Shown: piece after piece, positions 10,896 to 19,480 of the stretch | Position numbering within the stretch: position 1 is the stretch's first letter | Layout of the letters: each line of letters starts with the position of its first letter | DNA from: Saccharophagus degradans 2-40 | GTDB lineage: Bacteria; Pseudomonadota; Gammaproteobacteria; Pseudomonadales; Cellvibrionaceae | Length of the DNA stretch: 64,000 nucleotides | NCBI RefSeq assembly: GCF_000013665.1 | Contig: NC_007912.1 | Span: 4,147,501-4,211,500 of the forward strand | Direction: 5' to 3' | The notes under the pieces: generated by a model | Databases searched by the model: none | What the model was told of the DNA's origin: nothing | The model's input: only the letters and a program-made list of their open reading frames with translations | Translations under genes and position numbers: made by a program

Positions 10896-10989
10896 AGGGC
10901 GACTAGTGAAAATAGCCGCCCTTCGAAGCCGGACCCACCGGCAACCAGATCGAAGTCCGTTTTATAAAATACCACCTATTTTATAAAAC
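10896..10989 (+). other. Structured region upstream of tRNA-Met
   Basis: Three inverted repeats lie in a row. AGGGCG/CGCCCT is at 10896-10901 and 10917-10922. CTTCGA/TCGAAG at 10921-10926 and 10950-10955 encloses GCCGG/CCGGC. A perfect 13-bp repeat with a 5-base CCACC loop spans 10959-10989. The last ends 14 bases before tRNA-Met. It could be a leader hairpin, a protein site or part of a small RNA; the function is not known. Confidence 0.5.
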
Positions 10990-11003
10990 ACACGCAAAAC
11001 GAT

Positions 11004-11080
<77 letters not shown>

Positions 11081-11300
11081 TCTTTGTTTTAGATCACAGC
11101 TCACAGTAATTGTCACCTTCCCCTTTAGCTCGTCAAGCCCTACAAGGTTATGCAAAACGGCATTTACCAACCTCTATGCTGGGTTATTACAAATATTTCT
11201 ACCAAAGCAGAAACACATTACCCCCTATGACAAACCTTAAGTGTCGTTGCATGCGTTACACCTCTATTTATTCCAAAGCACCGCAATTTGAGCTGGTCAC

Positions 11301-11333
11301 GCCGGAAGGCGGCTGCGCCTTTTCCGGCCTACG
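11301..11333 (+). repeat. REP-like palindromic unit
   Basis: An imperfect palindrome with arms GCCGGAAGGCG and CGCCTTTTCCGGC is followed by CTACG. This is the architecture of enterobacterial REP/PU elements, which end GGCCTAC. It pairs with an oppositely oriented unit 43 bases away. Confidence 0.6.
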
Positions 11334-11375
11334 TGTTTTGGATTGGCTGAACGCATTTCCGTGGGAACGATAATT

Positions 11376-11405
11376 GTAGGCCCGATAAGCGCAAGCGCCA
11401 TCAGG
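11376..11405 (-). repeat. REP-like palindromic unit, inverted partner
   Basis: Read on the minus strand this has a GCCTGATGGCGC arm and a GCGCTTATCGGGCCTAC arm. It is almost identical to the unit at 20753-20783 and related to 14596-14625. With 11301-11333 it forms a head-to-head REP pair (BIME-like). Confidence 0.65.
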
Positions 11406-11597
11406 CTGTGAACCTATTCAATGGCGTGAAGCGAATCAATTACTCATCAGCTTCCAACAATATTTTTGTGAAAATAACCTACTGAATAAACCGATTATTA
11501 CCAATATAATTTACATTACAATTTTTAACCCGTTTAAATAATTCCGCCATTCTATAATCGGCTTCATCTAATCCGCTATTGAAGCCCCCCAAATAAA

Positions 11598-11620
11598 AAA
11601 CCCCAGCATTGCTGGGGTTT
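11598..11620 (-). terminator. Terminator after the CBM6 gene
   Basis: A 10-bp stem, AAACCCCAGC with GCTGGGGTTT, has a 3-base loop at 11608-11610. On the minus strand it is followed by a TTTTTT-rich run at 11592-11600. It lies about 50 bases past the stop of the CBM6 gene. Confidence 0.85.
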
Positions 11621-11672
11621 GGGTACTATCTAAAATTTTTCATTTGCTACTTTATTAATTTTTAACTCTCGC

Positions 11673-13118
11673 CTATAAAAACTCATCAAAAAAGCTGTTT
11701 ATATTTGTGAGTGAGTTGAAGCCGAATATCCAGCAGTCTTCGACTGCATCCGAGAAGTCCATACCGCCGTCTCGAATATTGGGGTTTTGCCAGCCTTGGT
11801 GGTTGGCGATGGCATTGTCGGCTATGCGTTTTGCTTCTTGCCAAATTGCGCCTACTTGCGCGTGGTTTAGTGCGCGGTTCCAGTTGGCGCTGCTGGATGA
11901 GTTAAACCCAGGCGTGCCGTTGCCTGTGGAATTGCCATCAGCAATTTTTTTGTAGTCGGTTTGGTTTTTTACATAGGTTAAATCGGCTGGAGTGGTTTTG
12001 TCTTGGTTCCAGTTACTATGCTGCACTATATGAATTCGCGTTTGCGTATTAATAGCGGGTAACTGTTGTTTGATTCTGCGTACCAAATCGGCGCTAAAGT
12101 CGGATTGACCGGCCTCTTGAACCCAAATATCACCACCATTGGTTAACGTTGCGGCAACTTTGTTGTAAACAGTTGTAAGCGCCACATCTCTATTGGTGTG
12201 CGCGTTGGACCAATTACCGGCACCAAAGGCTAAGTTAAACAAATGTGTAGCTTCAATGTAATCACCACCTTGTATACCGTAAGCACCCGATACTGCGTGG
12301 TATTGCACATTGCTAAAACGGGAATCTTTTAGCATTGTTGCCAGGGCCGCTACTGAATGAATATCGTCTGGGTCTGGGCGGCTATCGAAATTTGCTAACA
12401 ACAGGTCGCGGCTTTTATTAAATACACCAAGCATATCTGGTTGCTGAGTACCCGCTAGCAGCAGCTCTAACCAGTTAATATTAAAATTGCCAGCCTGTAC
12501 TGCTATACGCAACGTATGCTCGCCTTGGGTTAAGTAGCCAAGGTTTGCGGTTTGGGTAATCCAAACTTGCCAGCCACCCGTGCCATTAACGGTGTTGGTG
12601 CCACTTACCGTTACACCATCTACCGCCAAGCTATACATGCCAACACCATTATTAGATGCAACACGAATATTCGCGGTGTAGTTACCAGCTTGCAGTACGT
12701 TTATGTTGTACTCTAGCCATTCATTAGCGGCTATCCAGCCTACGTTGTACCCGCCATTGGTGTCTGTGGTAACTTGAATGTCTACGCCTGTGGAGCGGTA
12801 AGCGCCGCCGTGATTAGCCGCCGTTACATCGTAGTAATCGGTAAAGTCTTCTGCTTGTATTAGGCCCGGTACTGCGGCGGAATTGCTAGGTTCGGGTTGT
12901 GGATTATCTACTGCACATTCAGTACTTCCACACATGCAAATACTGTTATCTGAGCGACTATTTTTACAATCCGTGGCTGTATCGCCGTGGAGTATTTTGC
13001 ACTCAAGCGTGGTGTTGCATTGGTCTTGCGCATAGCCATGAGGTGTAAATAGCATTAGCAACATTAAGCCCAATAGCGCGATGAGGTTTTGGTTGACTTG
13101 TTTCCTATTAGTATTCAT
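11673..13118 (-). CDS. Secreted CBM6 protein with nucleoside-hydrolase-like C-terminal domain
   Basis: The product has 481 residues. It begins with a signal peptide ending near PHGYAQ, then a short cysteine-rich segment with seven cysteines. A family 6 carbohydrate-binding module follows (about residues 80-220, starting PGLIQAEDFTDYYDV and ending NFNINWLELLLA). The last 260 residues contain ANFDSRPDPDDIHSVAALATML, which recalls the calcium-binding DxDxxxDD signature of inosine-uridine nucleoside hydrolases; that link is inference. CBM6 modules bind beta-glucans, xylan or agar. The ATG at 13118 has AAAGGTG upstream and starts the signal peptide; a start at 13175 would add 19 non-signal residues. 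Confidence 0.8.
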   Translation of the reverse strand: MNTNRKQVNQNLIALLGLMLLMLFTPHGYAQDQCNTTLECKILHGDTATDCKNSRSDNSICMCGSTECAVDNPQPEPSNSAAVPGLIQAEDFTDYYDVTAANHGGAYRSTGVDIQVTTDTNGGYNVGWIAANEWLEYNINVLQAGNYTANIRVASNNGVGMYSLAVDGVTVSGTNTVNGTGGWQVWITQTANLGYLTQGEHTLRIAVQAGNFNINWLELLLAGTQQPDMLGVFNKSRDLLLANFDSRPDPDDIHSVAALATMLKDSRFSNVQYHAVSGAYGIQGGDYIEATHLFNLAFGAGNWSNAHTNRDVALTTVYNKVAATLTNGGDIWVQEAGQSDFSADLVRRIKQQLPAINTQTRIHIVQHSNWNQDKTTPADLTYVKNQTDYKKIADGNSTGNGTPGFNSSSSANWNRALNHAQVGAIWQEAKRIADNAIANHQGWQNPNIRDGGMDFSDAVEDCWIFGFNSLTNINSFFDEFL

Positions 13119-13589
13119 GTAAACACCTTTATATTTTATATAGTAAGTAGGGTCTTCGAGGTTGCTAGCAAACATTAACTAGCAACTGGCAGTTTACTAA
13201 CTGCAGTGCAGCAAACGCTGGGAGCCAGCTCACAGGCAAACCGAGATACAGCCCATAAATACCGAATAAAATACTATTTATATTATAATATATTCTGAAC
13301 CCCATAATTTACGTGTAATAAAACGCTATAAATAACGCCAGAGGGTATGTATTTAGCCAAAGGTGTTTGACGACAGTTAAAAAACACGTGCCATAAGAAT
13401 GATGAAAGCGTTAGCGCACGAACACATGCAACAACTTAAGCACGACACCATGCTTGCAGCTGCAATGCTAGCTTGCCCTGATACACATTTCATTATTCGG
13501 AGTTATCTAGGCGAGAAGGGAATGATAAAACTGACCCTGCTATTCGTAGCGCTTACAGGATAAACGAAGAGGCTTAATAATGCTGCGGA
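13119..13589. other. Intergenic region, AT-rich, nothing identified
   Basis: This interval holds the promoter region of the CBM6 gene on the minus strand. An AT-rich tract at 13260-13300 could contain promoter elements. No open frame, repeat array or RNA gene was recognised. Confidence 0.4.
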
Positions 13590-14519
13590 TTAGCAGTCGC
13601 CGCTCCAATCATCATCACTGGTAACTGATCGCTCGTCTACGTAGGGGTCGTCGTATTCATTTGGCGTTTTTACATAATACTCGGTTGCATCTCCATTTTC
13701 GCGCGCATACGCCGGTACTCTATACTTCATCCACACTTCTTTTACCCCTTTAAAATGCTCAAACACAGTGGCCGTGTTTTGCATTCTGGCGGTGGCAATT
13801 CGTTCTTTATCGTAATCGGTTAAATCTTCGCGAAGAGATTCAATGTGTGAGGTATCGAACCCTATATATAGGTAGTCGTTTTGCACCACCACAAACACTA
13901 CCCCTTTAATTAAATCTGTAAAGCCACCGTGCCAGCGCTCGCCTTTGCCCTCAAAATCGAACGCGCACCAACGGGCACATTTTTTAGCCGAGGGTTTAAA
14001 GTTACCTTCACAACTTGCTCTGAAAATTTCTACCAAGCTATCGTCGGGCTCACCTCGCGCGCCTTTAAACAAATCGGTAAGCGCAGTTCGGTTGGCTTTA
14101 GCTGGAATAAGCAAGCGGATTAACGCGGTATAGTCGGTTTTATCTTTACCAAAATTGAACGCACTTACATCCACTCTATTACCACTTTCTTTTTTGGCTC
14201 GCTGTAGCACTTTGAATGAACTAAAGCCTTCTAGCTTGTCATCGATAAGTGAGTAATAAGTCGTATCGTCCGTTTGCTCGAACCAAAACTCCGAAACAAT
14301 ATTTTCGCCCCCAAGCAAATCTAACTCGCGATGAAGCGTTTCTATTGCACTGGGTACCAAGTCGAGATAGTCCACTGAAGCAGAAAACTTACCGTTTTTA
14401 AACTCATACCTTACCTGCTTCGCTGCAGTTGCATTGCCAAATTGTGCGACCAGTAATTCAGCCTTTTCAGAGCTTCGCTTTTTTAATTTACAATTAATTA
14501 CAACGCTATCTTCGCTCAT
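13590..14519 (-). CDS. Unknown cytoplasmic protein, 309 aa
   Basis: No family was recognised. The product has no signal peptide or membrane segment, is rich in charged and aromatic residues, and ends in an acidic tail (TSDDDWSGDC). It has two cysteines close together in SAKKCARWCAFDF near residues 190-200 and a hydrophobic strand, GVVFVVVQNDYLYIGFD, near 215-232. Codon use looks like its neighbours. It is bounded upstream by a REP-like element at 14596 and stands alone between two secreted carbohydrate-active genes. It could be regulatory or structural; the sequence does not say which. Confidence 0.75.
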   Translation of the reverse strand: MSEDSVVINCKLKKRSSEKAELLVAQFGNATAAKQVRYEFKNGKFSASVDYLDLVPSAIETLHRELDLLGGENIVSEFWFEQTDDTTYYSLIDDKLEGFSSFKVLQRAKKESGNRVDVSAFNFGKDKTDYTALIRLLIPAKANRTALTDLFKGARGEPDDSLVEIFRASCEGNFKPSAKKCARWCAFDFEGKGERWHGGFTDLIKGVVFVVVQNDYLYIGFDTSHIESLREDLTDYDKERIATARMQNTATVFEHFKGVKEVWMKYRVPAYARENGDATEYYVKTPNEYDDPYVDERSVTSDDDWSGDC

Positions 14520-14595
14520 ATTTTTTCACCCGATTAGCCCTTTTAAAATGCTCATTTCACTTAAAGCTTAGCTAACCTAAAATTACAGATGCCGT

Positions 14596-14625
14596 GCCCG
14601 ATGGCGCGTTGCTTATCGGGCCTAC
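14596..14625 (+). repeat. REP-like palindromic unit
   Basis: The arms GCCCGATGGCGC and TTGCTTATCGGGCCTAC match the unit at 20753 with minor changes in the loop. It is a single unit between the unknown gene and the GH-A glycosidase gene. Confidence 0.6.
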
Positions 14626-14750
14626 TGGGCTTCCAATATTTTCCAAACAAAGTGAATTGCCTAAGGCGACAGTACGCAAGAGGCGTCTTACGCTCTGCCC
14701 CTCTGTGTAATTGTACTGTTTAACTGCTGCACCAATTCTAGCAGAAGTAC

Positions 14751-16115
14751 TTATTTCGCCACCATAAACGGGAAGTTGGCATTCGCTACGTTGTTGTTGC
14801 CATCATAACTGTATAAAAATAGCCGATACTCACCGGCTTCGCTGGGCGCTGTAAACTCTATTTCTATATAATCTTCACCTGCTTTAGCGCTTATAATATT
14901 TACAGGTAAGGTTTCTGGCTCTTCTTCATGGTGACCACCCTGGCTGCGCACGGATACTTCCTTCATAAAATACCATTTATGCTCTAATTTATCGCCATCT
15001 GGGTCGCTAACTACAACCTTCGCTTTAGCTTTGGCGCTTGGCTTTAAATAGACGCTTTCGATTGGCGCTAAATTATTAACCGTAATAGAGTAGCTTAGCG
15101 GAGCTCGGTTTTCTGGGTAAGCGCCTGTCCATATGCGGGTTAGCTCGTCTACCCTCGCGGTGCGCTCACCGCCTGCATTAAACATGCCGTACCATGTTGG
15201 TGTTCGCTCTTGCTTTTGCCCCCATAAAAATGCGTATGAGCCAATTACCTTGCCTGAAGCATCATTAATAATCGCCTTTCGCATACGCTCGGCCATGCCC
15301 GCTGCTTTAATTGCACTGGGCTCTTCTATTTCTCGCCCCCAACTGGTCGCTTCAGTTTCCCAATGTCCTTTGGGGCCAAACTCGGTGACCATAAACGGTT
15401 TATCTATATTCAATGCATTAATGGTTTCGCCAAGGCCTTCTAACTCACCGTATAGCTGCACCGAGATAATATCGATATTAGGTGCATAAGTAAGTGCGGT
15501 GTCTATATGCTTTTTCATTGCGCCGGCAAAAGTAAACGTTACCGGGTGGTTCGGGTCTACTTTGTGAATATGATCAATTATATCGCCCAAAGCTTTGTAC
15601 ACCTTAGGGTTAACGTCTGCTAGGCCACCTTTATCGTCAAACAGTAAGTTAGGCTCATTCGCAATTACCCAACACAACACATTAGGGTGATTCTTATACT
15701 TTTCGATAATGGCCGCCACACGTTCAAATTGCCTATCGACTTCGGCTTGATTGTTATAATCGAACCCTTGCAACTCCTTACCGGTTTCAATGCCGACCGC
15801 AATCATTAAGCCTAGCTCTTGGGCTAACGCCAACTCTTTTTCAATACTGCGAGTGCTCCACGTTCTAAAGCTATTGCCACCGGCTTGCTTAAGTGCACGC
15901 ACTTGCTCTTCATTTTGATAGCCGAGCCCCACGCCATTTACGACAAAAGGGACTTTATTCACACTTAACTGGAACCCTTCGGGTGTTCTTACAATTCCTA
16001 CCGTGCTAGCAGCTGCAAAAACGTGACTTGTGCAAATTGCTAGTACTGCACCAACTATAAAATGTTGCACAGTGTTAATCGGATTACACACAAAATATTT
16101 TAAGAAATACGCCAT
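14751..16115 (-). CDS. Secreted clan GH-A glycosidase (GH2-like TIM barrel)
   Basis: This 454-residue protein has a signal region ending near HVFAAA (residues 31-36) and a TIM barrel. The clan GH-A catalytic pair is visible: acid/base E154 in WVIANEPN and nucleophile E245 in FMVTEFGPKG. The YKNHPNVLCW segment before the acid/base resembles GH2 catalytic domains, but the sugar-binding and Ig-like N-terminal domains of full GH2 enzymes are missing. The last 100 residues form a beta-sandwich-like module containing DPDGDKLEHKWYF. Substrate is not evident; the family could also be a GH5- or GH17-related branch of clan A. It is likely secreted or periplasmic. Confidence 0.82.
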   Translation of the reverse strand: MAYFLKYFVCNPINTVQHFIVGAVLAICTSHVFAAASTVGIVRTPEGFQLSVNKVPFVVNGVGLGYQNEEQVRALKQAGGNSFRTWSTRSIEKELALAQELGLMIAVGIETGKELQGFDYNNQAEVDRQFERVAAIIEKYKNHPNVLCWVIANEPNLLFDDKGGLADVNPKVYKALGDIIDHIHKVDPNHPVTFTFAGAMKKHIDTALTYAPNIDIISVQLYGELEGLGETINALNIDKPFMVTEFGPKGHWETEATSWGREIEEPSAIKAAGMAERMRKAIINDASGKVIGSYAFLWGQKQERTPTWYGMFNAGGERTARVDELTRIWTGAYPENRAPLSYSITVNNLAPIESVYLKPSAKAKAKVVVSDPDGDKLEHKWYFMKEVSVRSQGGHHEEEPETLPVNIISAKAGEDYIEIEFTAPSEAGEYRLFLYSYDGNNNVANANFPFMVAK

Positions 16116-16424
16116 AACTTATACACCTGCTTATAGGCTTATTATTAATTCATTCGATAAAGCATTGCTCAACATACAAATATATATCGAGGAATATAAA
16201 AGTAATTTTAGGCAGTTTTCAAACTGTCAAACACTAAGACTATATGCTAACTAGCAACATATCAATGCAGACACGACCACGCTGAAAGGAGGTTGAAGGA
16301 ATACAAATGGCGCTCGATAGAATTACTAATAGGCCGCCCCGCAAACAAGTGGGTTAGCAACAAGCTAATAACGGAGGGGAAATGGCGATGGTTTTTGAGA
16401 TTGAACTTTAACGACAAACAAGCT

Positions 16425-16454
16425 GAAGGTGAAGGTGAAGGTGAAGGTGAAGGT
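16425..16454 (+). repeat. GAAGGT hexamer, five perfect copies
   Basis: Five exact GAAGGT units in tandem lie in non-coding DNA. In one frame they would read EGEGEG, but no open frame supports translation. Confidence 0.8.
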
Positions 16455-16455
16455 G

Positions 16456-16490
16456 AAAAAGCGTAGCCCTAAACGCTTAGCTAGGGCTAC
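16456..16490 (-). terminator. Terminator after the nhaA/Rap1a-like operon
   Basis: A 9-bp stem, GTAGCCCTA with TAGGGCTAC, at 16463-16471 and 16482-16490 is followed on the minus strand by GCTTTTT. It is 33 bases past the stop of the Rap1a-like gene. Confidence 0.75.
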
Positions 16491-16522
16491 TAATATTGGA
16501 ACAACAATTGAAAATAGAAATT

Positions 16523-16930
16523 TTATTTACAGGGGTATTTAGACTCTAACACAGCACCAATTGGGTCTTGTTCTTCTGCCCAGCGCGCAGGGTGTTGATG
16601 AAATTCTGCCTGTAAAGCTTTCGCAATTTCACCTACACTTTTGTTTTCTGGTAAGCAATATTCATAGGTGCGCTTTATATTTCTTTTACCAGATGCCCCC
16701 AAGCGCGTTCTCACCGCTCGCTCGGAATAACTTTCGCTGGCATCGGGTGCTGCCGACTGCGTCGCTTTGTTATTTTCTGTAGTATCTTTAAGGCCAATTA
16801 AATAACCTTTGAAAAAATAGCGACACTTTTCAGTTTCTACATTAACACCTATACACTCTTCCGCTAGCGACGTGCTAGCAACGCCAGCAAATGCAAGCAA
16901 AGCTGAAAACATGGATATTTTTTTTATCAT
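16523..16930 (-). CDS. Periplasmic Rap1a/Tai immunity-like protein
   Basis: The product has 135 residues with a signal peptide ending ASTSLA. Mature cysteines and spacing resemble the Rap1a/Tai family (type VI secretion amidase immunity proteins and relatives). An early CRYFFKGYLIGLKD segment is followed by CLPENKSVGEIAKALQAEF, then HPARW and a terminal ESKYPC. That family also includes many housekeeping proteins of unknown role, and no effector gene is nearby. The ATG at 16930 overlaps the nhaA stop as ATGA and has AAGGA upstream, so translation is probably coupled to nhaA. Family call is from remembered motif spacing. Confidence 0.75.
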   Translation of the reverse strand: MIKKISMFSALLAFAGVASTSLAEECIGVNVETEKCRYFFKGYLIGLKDTTENNKATQSAAPDASESYSERAVRTRLGASGKRNIKRTYEYCLPENKSVGEIAKALQAEFHQHPARWAEEQDPIGAVLESKYPCK

Positions 16931-18111
16931 TTTATTTTCCTTGAGTTGGTTAGAATCAGCGCACCACATATAGCAGACAACAGAGAACCAAACAGCACGC
17001 CTAATTTAACACTTGCAACCATTTCACTATTGGCACCCTCAAAAGCAAGGCTACCTATAAATAAGCTCATGGTAAAACCAATACCCGCCAGCAAACACAC
17101 GCCGTATAGCTCTCGCCAGGTCGCGCCTTCGGGCAGCTTAGCTATTCTCAATTTAATACTTAACCAACATACACTAAATATACCCAGCTGTTTACCCACG
17201 AATAAGCCAACAATTATGCCCAACGTCACAGGGGCTGTTAACGTATCTAAACCTATGCCACCTAGGTGCACACCCGCATTCACAAAAGCAAAGAATGGCA
17301 AGATAAAATAGGCTACCCAAGGCTGCAAAGCATGCTCTAGCGACAGCAACATGGGCTCATCATGTATATTTTTATGTTTAAGCGGGATAAACCAGGCAAT
17401 AACGAAGCCCGCCAGCGTGGCGTGCACACCCGATTTTAAAACCGCGGCCCACACTACTAGGCCAACAAACATAAAAGGTGAAACATGTCGTATTTTTAAG
17501 CGGTTCAACACAAACAGCATTACTATGCCAATGCCTGCAACTAAGAGCGATAGCGTAGAAAGCTCGTGAGAATAGAACAAAGCAATAATCACAATAGCTG
17601 CAATATCATCAAATATAGCAACCGATAACAAAAAGAGCTTAAGCGATACAGGTAGATGACGCCCGAAAAGACTAAAAACGCCTAGGGCAAACGCGATATC
17701 CGTCGCGGAGGGAATAGCCCAACCCCTTAGTGCTGTAGGGTCTTGCCAGTTAAAGCTTGCATAAATTATAGCTGGGAATGCCACGCCTGCCAATGCCGCT
17801 AAGCCGGGCAGCACCACTTGGCTTGGCTGAGAAAGATGCCCTTCGAGCACCTCGCGTTTAACTTCCAGGCCTACCATTAAGAAGAATAGTGCCATTAACC
17901 CGTCGTTAACCCATAACAACAGTGGTTTTGAAATTTCGAATGCGCCTATAGCGACAACCAAGGGTAGATTTAGTACGCCGTTATAAAAGCCGCTTAAGTA
18001 AGAGTTGGCAAATATTAAGGCCAGTATAGAGGCAGCTATGAGTAAAACGCCCCCAGCGGTTTCTTGTTGAGCCATTGCACGAAATACTTTTCCCAAGGGA
18101 TTTACCTCCAT
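16927..18111 (-). CDS. nhaA: Na+/H+ antiporter NhaA
   Basis: NhaA exchanges sodium for protons across the inner membrane for pH and salt homeostasis. The 394-residue product has about 12 transmembrane helices. It carries the unwound-helix sequence PSATDIAFALGVFSLFG near residues 128-144, and the VAIFDDIAAIVIIALFY segment with the paired aspartates that bind sodium. The N-terminal region reads MAQQETAGGVLLIAASILAL. It is divergent from a NhaR-like regulator, the same partner as in E. coli, and overlaps a Rap1a-like gene downstream. A weak ribosome binding site precedes the ATG at 18111. Confidence 0.95.
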   Translation of the reverse strand: MEVNPLGKVFRAMAQQETAGGVLLIAASILALIFANSYLSGFYNGVLNLPLVVAIGAFEISKPLLLWVNDGLMALFFLMVGLEVKREVLEGHLSQPSQVVLPGLAALAGVAFPAIIYASFNWQDPTALRGWAIPSATDIAFALGVFSLFGRHLPVSLKLFLLSVAIFDDIAAIVIIALFYSHELSTLSLLVAGIGIVMLFVLNRLKIRHVSPFMFVGLVVWAAVLKSGVHATLAGFVIAWFIPLKHKNIHDEPMLLSLEHALQPWVAYFILPFFAFVNAGVHLGGIGLDTLTAPVTLGIIVGLFVGKQLGIFSVCWLSIKLRIAKLPEGATWRELYGVCLLAGIGFTMSLFIGSLAFEGANSEMVASVKLGVLFGSLLSAICGALILTNSRKIK

Positions 18112-18210
18112 TTATTGGTAATAAGCCCTTAATCTACGTTAAGTTCAATACAAATAAAACTCGAAATATGTTTAAATGCTTTCAACTTATTATTGAAAGG
18201 AAATACCCCT

Positions 18211-19101
18211 GTGGAACAGTTCAACTGGAACCATTTGAAATATTTCTACCACGTAGCCCGCGAGGGCAGCATAACCAAAGCCGCCGAAAGGCTGTACGTT
18301 ACCCCGCAAACTATCAGCTCGCAGCTCGCCCTGCTTGAGGATTCACTTGGCTATTCACTTTTTGACCGCCACGGAAAACGCCTAAAACTAAACCAAGAAG
18401 GTCAATTAGTTTTACGCTATGCAGAAGATATTTTTAAAACAGGTAGAGAACTACTAGCCGAACTAAAAAACGCAGAGCTATCCACACGCCGAGTGGTATC
18501 TATTGGTATTCTTGATTCAATCCCCAAAATTTTAAGCTGTCAGATATTAGATAGGGTATACAGTACCAGCGAGAATATTCGTATCGTTACCCACGAAACC
18601 GATTTTGAACAACTGCTAGCAGATTTAGCATTAAATAAACTCGACATGATTTTGTCCGACAGGCCCGTACCACCTAACGTAGCAGTTAAGGCCTATAGCA
18701 AGCTTTTGACCACATCAAACTTTACATTTTTTGCTACGCCTAAACGCGCCAGAAAGTTACGGGCCAGCTTTCCTGAGTCTTTAAATCATCAACACTTTTT
18801 AATGCCTGGCGAAAGAAGTGTGCAATATACGCACGTATTGTCTTGGTTTTCACGTTTAGACTTAACACCTATCATTTTGGGCGAGTTTGACGATACCGAG
18901 CTAATGAAAATGCTTGGCCAGCAAGGCAGAGGTATTTTTTGCGCGCCCACCATTATCGCCAAATATATTCAGCTGCAGTACGGCGTAAAATCTATTGGCA
19001 CTACAGATAAAATTCAAGAGAGCTACTACTCCATTACACCGGAAAGAAAAATAAAAAACCCTGTAATTGAATTAATTCACGATATGTACAAAGATGGATA
19101 A
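18211..19101 (+). CDS. nhaR: LysR-family regulator, NhaR-like
   Basis: This 296-residue LysR regulator has an N-terminal winged helix (NWNHLKYFYHVAREGSITKAAERLYVTPQTISSQLALLE, residues about 4-43) that closely follows E. coli NhaR. A periplasmic-binding-protein-like effector domain follows. E. coli NhaR activates nhaA in response to sodium; the divergent position next to nhaA supports the same role here. The GTG at 18211 is chosen because GAAAGGA lies 9 bases upstream; a TTG at 18193 would fall before that site. The 99-base gap to nhaA should contain both promoters and the operator. Confidence 0.88.
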   Translation: MEQFNWNHLKYFYHVAREGSITKAAERLYVTPQTISSQLALLEDSLGYSLFDRHGKRLKLNQEGQLVLRYAEDIFKTGRELLAELKNAELSTRRVVSIGILDSIPKILSCQILDRVYSTSENIRIVTHETDFEQLLADLALNKLDMILSDRPVPPNVAVKAYSKLLTTSNFTFFATPKRARKLRASFPESLNHQHFLMPGERSVQYTHVLSWFSRLDLTPIILGEFDDTELMKMLGQQGRGIFCAPTIIAKYIQLQYGVKSIGTTDKIQESYYSITPERKIKNPVIELIHDMYKDG

Positions 19102-19480
19102 CGCTATCGGCCAATCTCGCTAAGCCAATTATTCTCGTTTAAAATAGCTGGACCTAGAATTCCGGCCACCCGCTTCAACTTTCGTACTTGCGCGTTTAAA
19201 ACACTTTAGATATTAATAACATTGCCCTGCTAACATTGTCCCACTGACATTGCTCCACTAGCCCCCCATACTGGCGTAATCAACTACGTCGAAGTATTCA
19301 CGCCATCAAAAGCCCACATCACCACACTATTACAATTGGGTACAATTCTGGCGCGCATTTGGCGCGCATATTCATAGCCGGTTTAGATAGAGCTGCTAGA
19401 CTCGGCATCCCCTAGGGTTGGTTTACAACCGAATTGAAGGGTGCAAATGATGTTTTATCCCAATAATAAAAGAGGACAAA
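19102..19480. other. Intergenic region, nothing firm
   Basis: No gene, repeat or terminator was recognised between the nhaR-like gene and the secreted 410-residue protein gene. A doubled GGCGCGCAT motif occurs at about 19350-19370 and could be part of a promoter or operator for the downstream gene. Confidence 0.35.

Larger units (their letters stand above)
11081..11672. other. Intergenic region with REP pair and terminator
   Basis: Between tRNA-Met and the CBM6 gene there is a REP-like pair (11301-11405), two heptad units at 11094-11107 and a terminator (11598-11620). An 87-codon open frame at 11110-11373 is not accepted as a gene because it runs through the REP palindrome and has no family signature. 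Confidence 0.6.
16116..16522. other. Intergenic region with hexamer repeat and terminator
   Basis: The region upstream of the glycosidase gene contains its promoter, a short GAAGGT repeat at 16425-16454 and a terminator for the Rap1a-like gene at 16456-16490. No gene is supported. Confidence 0.5.

Noticed and set aside
11110-11373. 87-codon open frame after tRNA-Met
   Set aside because: It runs through a REP-like palindrome, has no family pattern and no good ribosome binding site.
16523-16930. T6SS effector-immunity pair
   Set aside because: No amidase or T6SS gene is near; the protein is only family-like and coupled to nhaA.
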